A DNA stretch of 64,000 bases from Parabacteroides chongii (GTDB taxonomy: Bacteria; Bacteroidota; Bacteroidia; Bacteroidales; Tannerellaceae). Below, piece by piece: positions 1 through 8,719 of this stretch. Every line of letters starts with the position of its first letter. The first letter of the stretch is position 1. The position numbers and the translations under genes are program-made. The notes below the pieces were generated by a model, which searched no databases, was not told the DNA's origin, and saw only the letters and a list, made by a program, of their open reading frames with translations. The stretch is from assembly GCF_029581355.1 (NCBI RefSeq), contig NZ_CP120849.1:4248501-4312500 (forward strand), given 5' to 3'.

Positions 1-831
1 CCCCGGGATACCGAGATCCTCTTCGCGGTTCACGTAGATGAATTTTTCCGGCAGGCGTGAAGCGAATTCCTGGTTGATAACAGTGTAAGCCCCTTCATAG
101 TTCACATCCGCTTTTTCTACATGTACTCCGAACGTGTCATGGTTGATCGGTGCTCCGAAGGTGAAGGCGATTACTTTCCCGTCTACCAGCAGTGCACCTC
201 CGAGTAAGCCCAGTTCGTCGAAGTGGTTGAGTGCGTACGTCATGGAAATACGTTCGTAGTTCAAGTCTTCGGCATCGTCTTCCGTCTTGTTTGCCTTGTA
301 CCAGGTACATTCCAGTTTCAGGCACTGCGTGATCAGATCGGGAGTGATAGGCGCATATTCGTATTCATACCTTTTTTTGAAATTATTAATATGGTTGCGC
401 TTCGACTGATACTTTTTGCCTTTCAGCAAAGACAGGTCTTCACGCAGGTAGATATAGTCGAAATAATCGCGTTCGGGGATATAGAAGAATCCGCCGGGCA
501 GCGCCTGTTCCAGCATATCTTTGGCATCCGGTGTGACACCCAACATGCAAAGCGGGTGCCCATGTGCCAGGGAGTCCGTTTCGAGTAACTCCAATGCATG
601 TTTCAGGTCACCCCTTCCGGCAGGTGTCATGTAAACGAGACGGCTTTTATCTTCTATCCAAAAACGGATCAGCAAAAAATCGTCGACAACGGCAAATTCG
701 GTTTCATACAGAAAACGCCAGCTGCAAATGTTGGCAAACGAGTAATCGCAATTGCGATAGTTATGAGGATAAATGAATGATGTGATAAGCTCTTTATCCT
801 CTATTTTAATTGGTTTAAAAGGAATCTTCAT
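1..831 (-). CDS. DUF2156 / LPG-synthase C-terminal-like protein (3' end cut by window)
   Basis: The first 277 codons of a leftward gene are present and the C-terminus lies outside the window. It starts at an ATG (829-831) encoding MKIPFKPIKI, and the frame stays open to base 1. The N-terminal half has the aromatic-rich pattern of the DUF2156 family (SFANICSWRF near the start, then FYIPERDYFDYIY) followed by LKGKKYQSKRNHINNFKKRY. The second half has a GNAT-like core with FTFGAPINHDTFGVHVEKAD and VNREEDLGIPG. The family is related to the C-terminal domain of phosphatidylglycerol lysyltransferases, which use aminoacyl-tRNA, but the substrate of the short stand-alone forms is unknown to me. It lies 50 bp downstream of the SLC13 gene on the same strand, so co-transcription is possible. 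The family call is fairly safe; the function is not. Confidence 0.75.
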   Translation of the reverse strand, partial: MKIPFKPIKIEDKELITSFIYPHNYRNCDYSFANICSWRFLYETEFAVVDDFLLIRFWIEDKSRLVYMTPAGRGDLKHALELLETDSLAHGHPLCMLGVTPDAKDMLEQALPGGFFYIPERDYFDYIYLREDLSLLKGKKYQSKRNHINNFKKRYEYEYAPITPDLITQCLKLECTWYKANKTEDDAEDLNYERISMTYALNHFDELGLLGGALLVDGKVIAFTFGAPINHDTFGVHVEKADVNYEGAYTVINQEFASRLPEKFIYVNREEDLGIPG

Positions 832-881
832 ACTTTTCTTTTTGTCGTACAAATATAAAACTAATAAGTGTCCGCTAATGT

Positions 882-2741
882 TTAAAACGGAAATATTAAA
901 GGCAGTACAAAGATCATAATAATTCCCATAATAATCTGCAGGGGTAACCCGACTTTCACATAATCCATAAACGTATACTTACCTGCCGACATCACAAGCG
1001 CATTGGGCGGTGTGGAGAATGGCGAGGCAAAACACATACTGGCTCCGACCGTTACAGCAAGCAGGAACGGATAAGGACTTACGCCTAAAGAAAGGGCTGA
1101 CTGTAAAGCGATAGGTGCTACCAGTACGGCTGTTGCCGTATTACTGATGAACATCGTCAGTAGTGAAGTCGTGAAATAGATACCCGCCATCAGGACAAGC
1201 GGTCCGTAATTACCCAGGCCCCCAACCAGCTTTTCAGAGATCAGCGACGAGGCTCCTGTCTTTTCCAGTGCCAGCGACATCGGTAGCATGGCGGCGATCA
1301 GGACGATACTTTCCCAGTTGATCGTCTTATACGCATCTTCCACGTTCCGGAAACATCCGGTCAGTACCATTAATATGGCAGCTATCAGCACGGCAGCGAC
1401 AGGTGGGATAGGTATAAAGTCGAAAACCATGGCTGCGATCATCAGGATCATGATACCGGCAGCAACGGGCGCTTTGTAGTCGAGTGTGACTTTGGATGCC
1501 TCTTCGACTGGTTGTCCCAATACTACCCATTGCGATTGTTTCTTGCTCATACGGGCAATATCATCCCAGTTCCCTTGAATAAGCAGAAGATCACCCGCGT
1601 GCATCTTTACATCTTTTACGTCGGACAGGATATACTCGTTACCCCGTTCTATTCCCAGGATATTGACGGAATATTTATCGCGGAAACCGGAATCTTTGAC
1701 AGCCCTGTTGATCAGCTTGGAATCGGGCAACAATAAAACTTCTGCGATGCCGATTTCACGGATGCTCAGTTTTTCATTATCGCCGGTAAATTCGGAAACC
1801 TTGGATTCGGTCAGGTCCAGATGATTTTCTTCTACGAACTTATTAATATTATCGAAGCTGCCGAATACATATAATATATCTTCTTCCTGTATTTCGGTAT
1901 TAGGACCTGCCAGCTTTTGGTCGACTGTTTTCATGAAACGGCTCTGTGAGGAAGATTTACGTCTGATCTCCAGAATCGTCAGATTGTATAGGCTGGTGAT
2001 GTTCAGTTCCTGTAGTTTCTTGTTCCGTATTCGTGAATCTTTATGGACACGTACACGGTACAGATTATCGGAAAGGCTATACTTGTTTGCCAGTTCCTGC
2101 GGTGAACGTCCGGTAGACGCATCGTTCTTTTTAGTATCTTCTTTTTTGGAAAGGAACCATTTGCTGAGCGGGATCAGGATAATGATACCGACAGTTATAC
2201 AGACAATACCGATCGGAGTGAATGAAAAGAAGGACAGGTCATTATAACCTGCATTGGAAAGTGCTTCCTGCACAACAAGGTTGGGAGGAGTACCGATCAG
2301 AGTCGCCATACCTCCCATACTGCTTGCAAATGCCAGCGGCATAAGGAAACGGCTCGGGCTGATATTGGCATTTACAGCCATGCTGACAACGATAGGGAGC
2401 ATCAGGGCTACGGTCCCTGTGTTGCTGACGAAAGCCCCGATAAAGGCTGTCACCAACATGATCAGAATGAAAAGTTTGATCTCGCTGGTACCTGCCAGCT
2501 GCAATATTTTACTGCCGATCATTTTTGCCAGGCCGGTCTTGAAGATCGCACCGCCTACCACAAACAACCCAACCATCATGATAACGACGGAATTGGAGAA
2601 ACCAGAAAGGGCTTCTTCGGGAGTCAGGATGTTGAACACCATTAAAAGGACCAGGGCACATAGTGCAACAAGGTCAGAACGTATTTTCCCATTAACAAAA
2701 AAGACTGCCGACAAGGCTAGAATAATAAGAGTTGTTATCAT
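882..2741 (-). CDS. SLC13/DASS-family permease with TrkA-C-like domains
   Basis: This 619-residue inner membrane protein has two hydrophobic halves (about residues 1-195 and 415-619) around a soluble segment. Each half carries an SNT motif, FVSNTGTVALMLPI near residue 108 and FISNTATAVLVAPI in the C-terminal half; these motifs form the sodium and anion site in the DASS family. The middle segment (about 205-410) looks like two TrkA-C/RCK-C regulatory domains, with hydrophobic strands such as DILYVFGSFDNI and GDLLLIQGNWDDI. The likely role is sodium-coupled uptake of a dicarboxylate, sulfate or other anion; the substrate cannot be told from sequence. It is divergent from the TonB receptor gene across a 205-bp gap. 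A TAnnTTTG-like box (TATTTTTG, complement of 2839-2846) could drive it. Confidence 0.85.
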   Translation of the reverse strand: MITTLIILALSAVFFVNGKIRSDLVALCALVLLMVFNILTPEEALSGFSNSVVIMMVGLFVVGGAIFKTGLAKMIGSKILQLAGTSEIKLFILIMLVTAFIGAFVSNTGTVALMLPIVVSMAVNANISPSRFLMPLAFASSMGGMATLIGTPPNLVVQEALSNAGYNDLSFFSFTPIGIVCITVGIIILIPLSKWFLSKKEDTKKNDASTGRSPQELANKYSLSDNLYRVRVHKDSRIRNKKLQELNITSLYNLTILEIRRKSSSQSRFMKTVDQKLAGPNTEIQEEDILYVFGSFDNINKFVEENHLDLTESKVSEFTGDNEKLSIREIGIAEVLLLPDSKLINRAVKDSGFRDKYSVNILGIERGNEYILSDVKDVKMHAGDLLLIQGNWDDIARMSKKQSQWVVLGQPVEEASKVTLDYKAPVAAGIMILMIAAMVFDFIPIPPVAAVLIAAILMVLTGCFRNVEDAYKTINWESIVLIAAMLPMSLALEKTGASSLISEKLVGGLGNYGPLVLMAGIYFTTSLLTMFISNTATAVLVAPIALQSALSLGVSPYPFLLAVTVGASMCFASPFSTPPNALVMSAGKYTFMDYVKVGLPLQIIMGIIMIFVLPLIFPF

Positions 2742-2884
2742 AAAATGTTTTTAAGATGGTTTTTACTAAAGATAAAATCCCACTGTAATATAAACCGGAA
2801 AGTTCGTTTATATGTTTACCCCAATACTTATTTTAGTACAAAAATAGTAGAAACAATGGAATGACGGAGAAAATACATAAATAA

Positions 2885-2915
2885 TTGCATGGCAATGATG
2901 AAAATACTATCTTCG
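2885..2915 (+). promoter_or_regulatory. Bacteroidetes-type promoter for the TonB receptor gene
   Basis: TTGC at 2885-2888 is followed by exactly 19 bp and then TATCTTCG at 2908-2915. This fits the Bacteroidetes primary sigma consensus (TTTG, about 19 bp, TAnnTTTG) with one mismatch in each element. The ATG of the receptor gene is about 31 bp downstream. The assignment rests on consensus matching only. Confidence 0.5.
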
Positions 2916-2946
2916 CAGGATTGTTAACAACGACTGATGTGAAGAA

Positions 2947-5364
2947 ATGAAGAAGTGTTTTTATCTTATTGTGGCCTTATTGTGTTTTAGTCTGTCTGTT
3001 TCCGCTGCTCCGATATCCCGTATCAAGGGGAAAATTGTGGATGCCGGAACAAATCAGCCATTAGATTTTGCGGATGTGCTCCTGTTTAAAAAAGGAGAGA
3101 GTAATCCTGTGTTCCATGCTTTGCCTGACAGGGACGGAAGTTTTGGTATTACAGATGTGCAGAACGGAGAATATAGCCTGATGATCCGGCTGGTAGGGTA
3201 TGATCTGTTTACCCGTCCGGAGATCGTGCTGGCATCATCGTCTGCCATAGTCGACCTGGGAACGATTGCCATGAAACCGCTGGAAGTCGGTTTGGCGGAA
3301 GTAGAGGTCGTAGCGCAGAAAAAGCAGGTGATATATAAGCTCGACAAGAAAGTGATCGAAGCCTCTTCGAATATGCTGGCGAGTGGAGGAACGGCTGTCG
3401 ATATTCTGGAAAATACACCTTCTATCCGTGTGGATGCGGAGGGGGAGGTCTCTTTCCGTGGGAGTACAGGCTTTGCTGTTTATGTGGACGGTAAGCCGAG
3501 TGTTTTCAGCGGGACCCAGGCTTTGGAACAGATCCCTTCCGGACATATTGAAAATATAGAAATCATTACTACCCCGTCGGCACGTCATGATACGGGGGGC
3601 GATGTCGGGATTATTAATATCATCACTAAGAAACATGCACAGCACGGATTCAGCGGAATGGTGAACCTTACAGGAAGTACTTTCCTGTCACGTGGAGTCG
3701 ATTTCCTGCTTACCCAACAGAACAAATCTTCCCGCTGGTATTTTGGCGGAGGCTGGACCGACCGTTTGCGGAAAAGTGATTTTGATCAGGAAAAGACAAC
3801 GATCGTGGCCGATACGGCAACAACCTCCCATTCGAAGGGACCCCGTGAGAGTAATAATTTCAACTATTCCTTAAAAGCGGGTTGGATGTATACTTTGCCC
3901 CATACCACATTCAATGCCGATCTGGAAGGTGGTTACGGCGGTCGTACCCGTACCGGGGATTTGGACTATACGGAAGAACGTATGGTCGATAAGAAGCCTT
4001 TTGAAAAAGGAGATTATTACAGTCGTGACGATTACGACCTGCATGAAACTTATTTTCAGGGGAGTGTGGGTTTTGACCATCAATTCAATGATAACGGCCA
4101 TCAGCTTACAGGAAGTTTTTATCTGAAATATGGTGGAAATGCAATGGAATATTTTCAAAGCGACCTTTTCAACAAGAATAATGAACGCGAACAGGGACAC
4201 CGTGCCTGGGAGGACGAACATCGCTGGACGGTGCGTGGAAATCTGGATTATATGTATCCTTATAGTAAAACCGGACACATCGAGGCTGGCTATCAGTATT
4301 TTTCCTATCTGGAGGACGGCGATTACAGCATGCAGTTCTGGAGCCCCGAGAAACAAGAATTTTACTGGAGGGATGATATCTACAATACTTTTTATTTCCA
4401 GCACGGCATCAATTCGATCTATGCTATTGTCGGCGACAGCTATAAGTCGTTCGATTTCCAGGCTGGTGTAAGAGGGGAACATACACATCGTGTTCTACGC
4501 AGTTCGATTCCCGGAAAGAACCGTGAATATAATAAATTCGAGTTTTTCCCTTCGGTTCATCTGGGATATACTTTCCCGAAAGATCATAAATTGATGGCAT
4601 CCTATTCACGTCGTATCACACGTCCGGAGCTTTTCTTTATGGAACCTTATATTACGTATCGTGACTATTATTCTGCCGAGATCGGTAACCCGGATATCCG
4701 TTCGGAATATATCAATTCTTTTGAGCTTAACTATAAGAAGAATATCGGCGACCATACGGTTTCCGCCACAGTCTTTCACCGTAGTCGGAAAGATAAGATA
4801 GAACGGTTACGTGTTCCTTATCAGGCAGGTGTGACATTGGATTCTATGGCAAATGTGGGGCATGATTATTCTACAGGACTGGAGTTGAGCGGTCAGGTTC
4901 AGCTGACCCGTTGGTGGAATGTGAATCTGAACGGTAGCCTATATCATTATAAGGTAAAGAATCAGTACAAACAGGATGGAACGAATGAGAAAAGTACCAA
5001 TTACGATATTATCTGGAACAACGCTTTCGATTTGGGCAAATCGACCCGTATCCAGTTGGATGGGAATTTTGTCGGACCGTCGGTTACTACACAGGGGCGA
5101 ACAGATGCTTTCTGGTATGTGAATCTGGCTGTCCGTCAACAATTGATGAATCGTAAACTGTCGGCTACGCTTGCTTTCCGTGACGTCTTCAATTCCGCGC
5201 GTTACGTAAGCAAGATTACTACTTCCGACTTACAATCCATTACCCGTATCCGTCCGAATTATCCGCTTATTACGTTGACATTGAGTTATACATTCAATAA
5301 CTTCAAAGCGAAGACTTCCCAGCGGAAAGAAGATCACGATCTGTTTGAAGGGACGAATCATTAA
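2947..5364 (+). CDS. TonB-dependent outer membrane receptor, CarboxypepD_reg-like
   Basis: This 805-residue outer membrane protein has a signal peptide (MKKCFYLIVALLCFSLSVSA). A carboxypeptidase-regulatory-like domain follows (about 24-110, ISRIKGKIVDAGTNQPLDFADV), then a plug-like domain (about 140-230) with GGTAVDILENTPSIRVD and IENIEIITTPSARHD. The remainder is an aromatic-rich beta barrel of the OMP_b-brl_3 type. Such receptors import or bind large ligands using TonB energy. There is no SusD-type lipoprotein next to it, so it is not a classic SusCD pair, and its ligand is unknown. The rhamnose genes just downstream suggest, but do not show, a link to a rhamnose-containing glycan. Its stop codon abuts a remnant of a rhaT-like gene. 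Confidence 0.88.
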   Translation: MKKCFYLIVALLCFSLSVSAAPISRIKGKIVDAGTNQPLDFADVLLFKKGESNPVFHALPDRDGSFGITDVQNGEYSLMIRLVGYDLFTRPEIVLASSSAIVDLGTIAMKPLEVGLAEVEVVAQKKQVIYKLDKKVIEASSNMLASGGTAVDILENTPSIRVDAEGEVSFRGSTGFAVYVDGKPSVFSGTQALEQIPSGHIENIEIITTPSARHDTGGDVGIINIITKKHAQHGFSGMVNLTGSTFLSRGVDFLLTQQNKSSRWYFGGGWTDRLRKSDFDQEKTTIVADTATTSHSKGPRESNNFNYSLKAGWMYTLPHTTFNADLEGGYGGRTRTGDLDYTEERMVDKKPFEKGDYYSRDDYDLHETYFQGSVGFDHQFNDNGHQLTGSFYLKYGGNAMEYFQSDLFNKNNEREQGHRAWEDEHRWTVRGNLDYMYPYSKTGHIEAGYQYFSYLEDGDYSMQFWSPEKQEFYWRDDIYNTFYFQHGINSIYAIVGDSYKSFDFQAGVRGEHTHRVLRSSIPGKNREYNKFEFFPSVHLGYTFPKDHKLMASYSRRITRPELFFMEPYITYRDYYSAEIGNPDIRSEYINSFELNYKKNIGDHTVSATVFHRSRKDKIERLRVPYQAGVTLDSMANVGHDYSTGLELSGQVQLTRWWNVNLNGSLYHYKVKNQYKQDGTNEKSTNYDIIWNNAFDLGKSTRIQLDGNFVGPSVTTQGRTDAFWYVNLAVRQQLMNRKLSATLAFRDVFNSARYVSKITTSDLQSITRIRPNYPLITLTLSYTFNNFKAKTSQRKEDHDLFEGTNH

Positions 5365-5576
5365 TACAAGCCTACTTTCTTCCCTCTTTCCATGCTGTTG
5401 TTCACTCCGGAGATTATGCTCCACTTATACTGATAGGCTTATTGATCATCGTAAAAAATAAAACAGGAAAGGATTATTTCTTTGTTTTGGGCACGGTTTT
5501 ATTGAATAATGTCTTATTTTGTGCACTGGCGGGCGTACTTTGGAGTACAAATAATAAACTTATAATAAAAAAATGA
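5349..5576 (+). pseudogene. Remnant of an L-rhamnose/proton symporter gene (rhaT-like)
   Basis: A frame with no stop and no ATG runs from just inside the 3' end of the TonB receptor gene to a TGA at 5574-5576, which overlaps the rhaD ATG as ATGA. It encodes about 70 hydrophobic residues, including LPSFHAVVHSGDYAP, then GLLIIVKNKTGKDYF and LLNNVLFCALAGVLW. From memory, E. coli RhaT has LPSYVVIMGGGAIINLGFC and, after a similar spacing, [20 protein letters not shown], which align well with this order. The piece would be an internal or C-terminal segment; the first part of the gene and the final helices are absent. Position directly before rhaD fits the usual rhaT-rhaD gene order. A TTG start giving a tiny membrane protein is possible but less likely. 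Confidence 0.55.
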
Positions 5577-6373
5577 CAACAATTAGAAACAATGGCCCTT
5601 TGATGGCTGAGATTGGCCGTATCGCTGAGGTGGCAGGTTATCTTTGGACAAATGGATGGGCGGAACGAAACGGAGGAAATATATCTGTAAACCTGACTGG
5701 TTTATTGACATCGGAAGAGATGGTTTTGCCTGCTCTTGCTCTTGCGACTCCATTGCAGGAAGCAATGACGGCTTTGGGAGGACACGTATTTTATGTGACC
5801 GGAACAGGGAAGCGGATGCGTTATGTGGCACAGGATCCGTTTGCGAATGGTGCGTTGATCCGGATTGCCCCGGATGGAAAAAGCTATGAGGTCATAGCCG
5901 AACAACTGGTTGCTCCGACCTCGGAACTGCCGTCTCACTTGTTGATGCATAACTATCTTCGCTCATCAGGTCGTGATAACAGGGTCGTTTTGCATACGCA
6001 TCCGACCGAACTGATCGGTATGACACATTGTAAACCTTTCCTCGATTCCAAAGTGCTTACCCGTACATTGTGGAGTATGATCCCGGAATGCCGGATCATT
6101 GTTCCGAAAGGGGTAGGGATTGTTCCTTACGAAACACCCGGCACGATCGAACTGGCTCATGCTACGATCAGACAGCTCGAAAAACATGATGTGGTATTTT
6201 GGGAGAAACATGGAATATTAGCGGTAGGCGAGGACCTGATCGAATGTTTTGATGCGATCGATACTTTAAGCAAATCATCGAAAATCTATCTGAGTGCCCG
6301 TATGGCTGGGTTTGAACCGACAGGTATGACCGATCAGCAGTTGGATGATCTGGTTCCGGCATTCGGTTTATAA
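5573..6373 (+). CDS. rhaD: Rhamnulose-1-phosphate aldolase
   Basis: This 266-residue cytoplasmic class II (zinc-dependent) aldolase would cleave L-rhamnulose 1-phosphate to dihydroxyacetone phosphate and L-lactaldehyde, the last step of L-rhamnose catabolism. Expected residues are present: Glu118 in APTSELPSH, zinc ligands His141 and His143 in LHTHPTE, and a third histidine, His213, in FWEKHG. These positions match E. coli RhaD closely, and the length is normal (E. coli 274). The ATG overlaps the stop of the rhaT remnant. It is followed after 30 bp by a GH78 rhamnosidase, forming a compact rhamnose unit. The kinase and isomerase genes (rhaB, rhaA/rhaI) are not in this window. Confidence 0.93.
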   Translation: MTTIRNNGPLMAEIGRIAEVAGYLWTNGWAERNGGNISVNLTGLLTSEEMVLPALALATPLQEAMTALGGHVFYVTGTGKRMRYVAQDPFANGALIRIAPDGKSYEVIAEQLVAPTSELPSHLLMHNYLRSSGRDNRVVLHTHPTELIGMTHCKPFLDSKVLTRTLWSMIPECRIIVPKGVGIVPYETPGTIELAHATIRQLEKHDVVFWEKHGILAVGEDLIECFDAIDTLSKSSKIYLSARMAGFEPTGMTDQQLDDLVPAFGL

Positions 6374-6403
6374 TGATTTCCATTCTGTATAAAAAGTCAT
6401 ATT

Positions 6404-8611
6404 ATGAGAAAATATCTGTTACTATGTGTGTTTGCCGGATTTTTGGTTTCTGCGGAAACAAAAACGAAAATGGATTGGAAAGCGCATTGGATTAATACCG
6501 AACAATGCCAAAGTGCAAGTAATACCTGGCTGGCTTATCGTAAAACGGTAAACCTGACCGATGTACCTCGGACACTGACGGCGCATATTGCTGCCGATAG
6601 TAAGTATTGGCTGTGGATCAACGGACAGATGGTCGTATTTGAAGGTGGTTTGAAACGAGGACCTTCTCCTTGCGATACTTATTATGATTCGGTAGAGATA
6701 GCTCCTTATCTTACTACCGGAGAAAATACAATTGCTGTTCTGGTATGGCATTTTGGAAAGAATGGTTTCAGCCATGTGAATAGCGGGTTGGCTGCTTTGT
6801 TATTTGAAGCTGTAGCTCCCGGAATAGAGATCGTATCGGATAAAAGTTGGAATTGCAGGGTTTATGATGCTTATCAGAACACTGAGGCTCCTCATCCGAA
6901 TTACCGATTGTCGGAGAGTAATATCCGCTTTGATGCCCGCAGAGCATTGGAAGGATGGAACCAGCCCGGATATAAAAATTCGTTTCCCGGAGCAGAGATC
7001 GCTTCGATAGTGGGTAAAGCCCCTTTAGGGGAGTTGGTTGAGCGTCCGATACCGTTGTTCAAGGATTATGGTCTGAGGGAGTATCCGGATGTCCGGCAAT
7101 CGGCAAATGGAGATACCTTGTTTTGTCGTTTGCCATATAACTGTCAGTTTACACCTTATCTGAAGGTTGAGGCGGCTGATGGTGCTACGATTCATATGCA
7201 GACGGATAATTATTGGGGGGGAGGACCTGAGAATGTCCGTGCCGAATATATTACCCGTAATGGAATACAGGAATATGAAAGTTTCGGCTGGATGAGCGGT
7301 CATGAGATGTGGTATATTCTTCCCAAAGGAGTGAAAGTGTTGAACGTTAAATATCGTGAGACAGGTTATGATACAGAGTTTGCCGGAGCGTTCCAATGTA
7401 ACGATCCGTTCCTGAATGAACTTTGGAAACGCTCGGCGAGGACCTTGTATATTACAATGCGCGATAACTATATGGATTGTCCCGAGCGGGAACGAGCTCA
7501 ATGGTGGGGTGACGAAGTGAATGAGTTGGGCGAAGCCTTCTATGCTCTTTCTCCTTCTTCGCATAAGTTAGCTGTCAAAGGTATTTACGAATTGATGAAC
7601 TGGCAGCGTCCGGACGGTTCTTTATTTGCTCCGGTACCTGCCGGGAACTGGTCGAAAGAACTACCTTTGCAGATGCTGGCATCAGTGGGCTGGTATGGTT
7701 TCTATACGCAATATTATTATAGTGGCGACAGTACGTTTGTTCCTGTCATTTATGATCGTTTGCATCGCTATCTGCATGAAACATGGACAGTCGATAAAAG
7801 TGGCCTGCCTGTCGAACGCAGCGGAGAATGGAGTTGGGGCGATTGGGGTGAACAGATCGACATGGGGGTTCTGACAAACTGTTGGTATTACCTGGCTCTG
7901 AAAGCAGAAAAGGAATTTGCCTTGCAGTTGGGAAAGAAAGAGGATGCAGAAGAGATATCCCGTATGATGTATAGTATCGAACAGTGTTTTAATACAAAAT
8001 TCTGGACAGGCACGGCTTACCGGTCTCCGGGGTATAGGGGTGAGGATGACGATCGGTCGCAGGCTATGGCGGTTTTATCCGGACTGGCTCCGGAAGAGAA
8101 ATATCCGGCCCTTCTGAAAGTTTTGAAAAAAGAATATCATGCCAGTCCGTATATGGAAAAGTATGTATTGGAAGCTCTGTTCCGGATGAATGCTCCTGAT
8201 GTTGCCCTGCAAAGGATGAGAGACCGGTATGCCGGTATGTTAAGCTATAAGGAATATACAACCTTATTTGAAGGCTGGGGTGTCGGTGCTGAAGGATTTG
8301 GAGGCGGAACGATCAACCATGCATGGAGCGGTGGTCCGTTAACGTTATTGAGTCAGAAGGTTTGTGGTATCGAGCCGACCTCTCCCGGCTTCCGCACATT
8401 TCGTGTAAAACCTCAAATGGGGGCTCTGACTGAAGCATCGGCTATAGTTCCTACTCATTATGGGGATATAAAGGTAAAATTACGTAAGTCGGGACGAAAT
8501 ATACTGGTCGAAATAGAGGTGCCTGAACAGGTAAGTGCAGAGGTTGTTTCTCCTAAAGGGAAAATACAGAAAATAGGCTCCGGTTCTTATAATTTAAAGT
8601 GTCCCTTTTAA
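6404..8611 (+). CDS. Alpha-L-rhamnosidase, GH78 family
   Basis: This 735-residue secreted enzyme has a short signal peptide (MRKYLLLCVFAGFLVSA). The N-terminal part holds a jelly-roll-like region typical of bacterial rhamnosidases (WKAHWINTEQ, then WLWINGQMVVFEGGLKRGP). The (alpha/alpha)6 catalytic region carries the GH78 hallmark DCPERERAQWWGDEVNE (about residues 358-374), which includes the proposed general acid. Later motifs NWSKELPLQ, WSWGDWGEQID and INHAWSGGP are also typical. The C-terminal beta domain ends near GSYNLKCPF. The enzyme would release terminal L-rhamnose from glycans or glycosides, feeding the rhamnose pathway of which rhaD is the final step. A stem-loop overlaps its stop codon. 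Confidence 0.9.
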   Translation: MRKYLLLCVFAGFLVSAETKTKMDWKAHWINTEQCQSASNTWLAYRKTVNLTDVPRTLTAHIAADSKYWLWINGQMVVFEGGLKRGPSPCDTYYDSVEIAPYLTTGENTIAVLVWHFGKNGFSHVNSGLAALLFEAVAPGIEIVSDKSWNCRVYDAYQNTEAPHPNYRLSESNIRFDARRALEGWNQPGYKNSFPGAEIASIVGKAPLGELVERPIPLFKDYGLREYPDVRQSANGDTLFCRLPYNCQFTPYLKVEAADGATIHMQTDNYWGGGPENVRAEYITRNGIQEYESFGWMSGHEMWYILPKGVKVLNVKYRETGYDTEFAGAFQCNDPFLNELWKRSARTLYITMRDNYMDCPERERAQWWGDEVNELGEAFYALSPSSHKLAVKGIYELMNWQRPDGSLFAPVPAGNWSKELPLQMLASVGWYGFYTQYYYSGDSTFVPVIYDRLHRYLHETWTVDKSGLPVERSGEWSWGDWGEQIDMGVLTNCWYYLALKAEKEFALQLGKKEDAEEISRMMYSIEQCFNTKFWTGTAYRSPGYRGEDDDRSQAMAVLSGLAPEEKYPALLKVLKKEYHASPYMEKYVLEALFRMNAPDVALQRMRDRYAGMLSYKEYTTLFEGWGVGAEGFGGGTINHAWSGGPLTLLSQKVCGIEPTSPGFRTFRVKPQMGALTEASAIVPTHYGDIKVKLRKSGRNILVEIEVPEQVSAEVVSPKGKIQKIGSGSYNLKCPF

Positions 8612-8626
8612 TCGGGGCACTTTTTG
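8596..8626 (+). terminator. Intrinsic terminator after the GH78 gene
   Basis: AAAGTGTCCC (8596-8605) pairs with GGGGCACTTT (8614-8623), one G-T pair included, around an 8-base loop and continues into a T-run. The stem overlaps the last codons and the TAA stop of the rhamnosidase gene, ending the rhamnose unit. Confidence 0.75.
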
Positions 8627-8660
8627 TATTAATTCTGACGAATGATTTAAGTTTTATATA

Positions 8661-8691
8661 TTGTTTCCTAACCTTACATTATCTACTTTTG
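8661..8691 (+). promoter_or_regulatory. Promoter for the NUC1-type nuclease gene
   Basis: TTGT (8661-8664), a 19-bp spacer, then TACTTTTG (8684-8691), an exact match to the Bacteroidetes TAnnTTTG -7 element. The ATG lies 29 bp downstream. It follows the terminator of the rhamnose unit, so the nuclease gene is a separate transcription unit. Confidence 0.5.
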
Positions 8692-8719
8692 CCCCGGAGA
8701 ATAAAACGATTATTTATCA

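Noticed and set aside
3871..4488. 205-residue leftward open frame inside the TonB receptor gene
   Set aside because: It lies wholly within the receptor gene on the opposite strand and shows no family features; it is a by-product of codon use.
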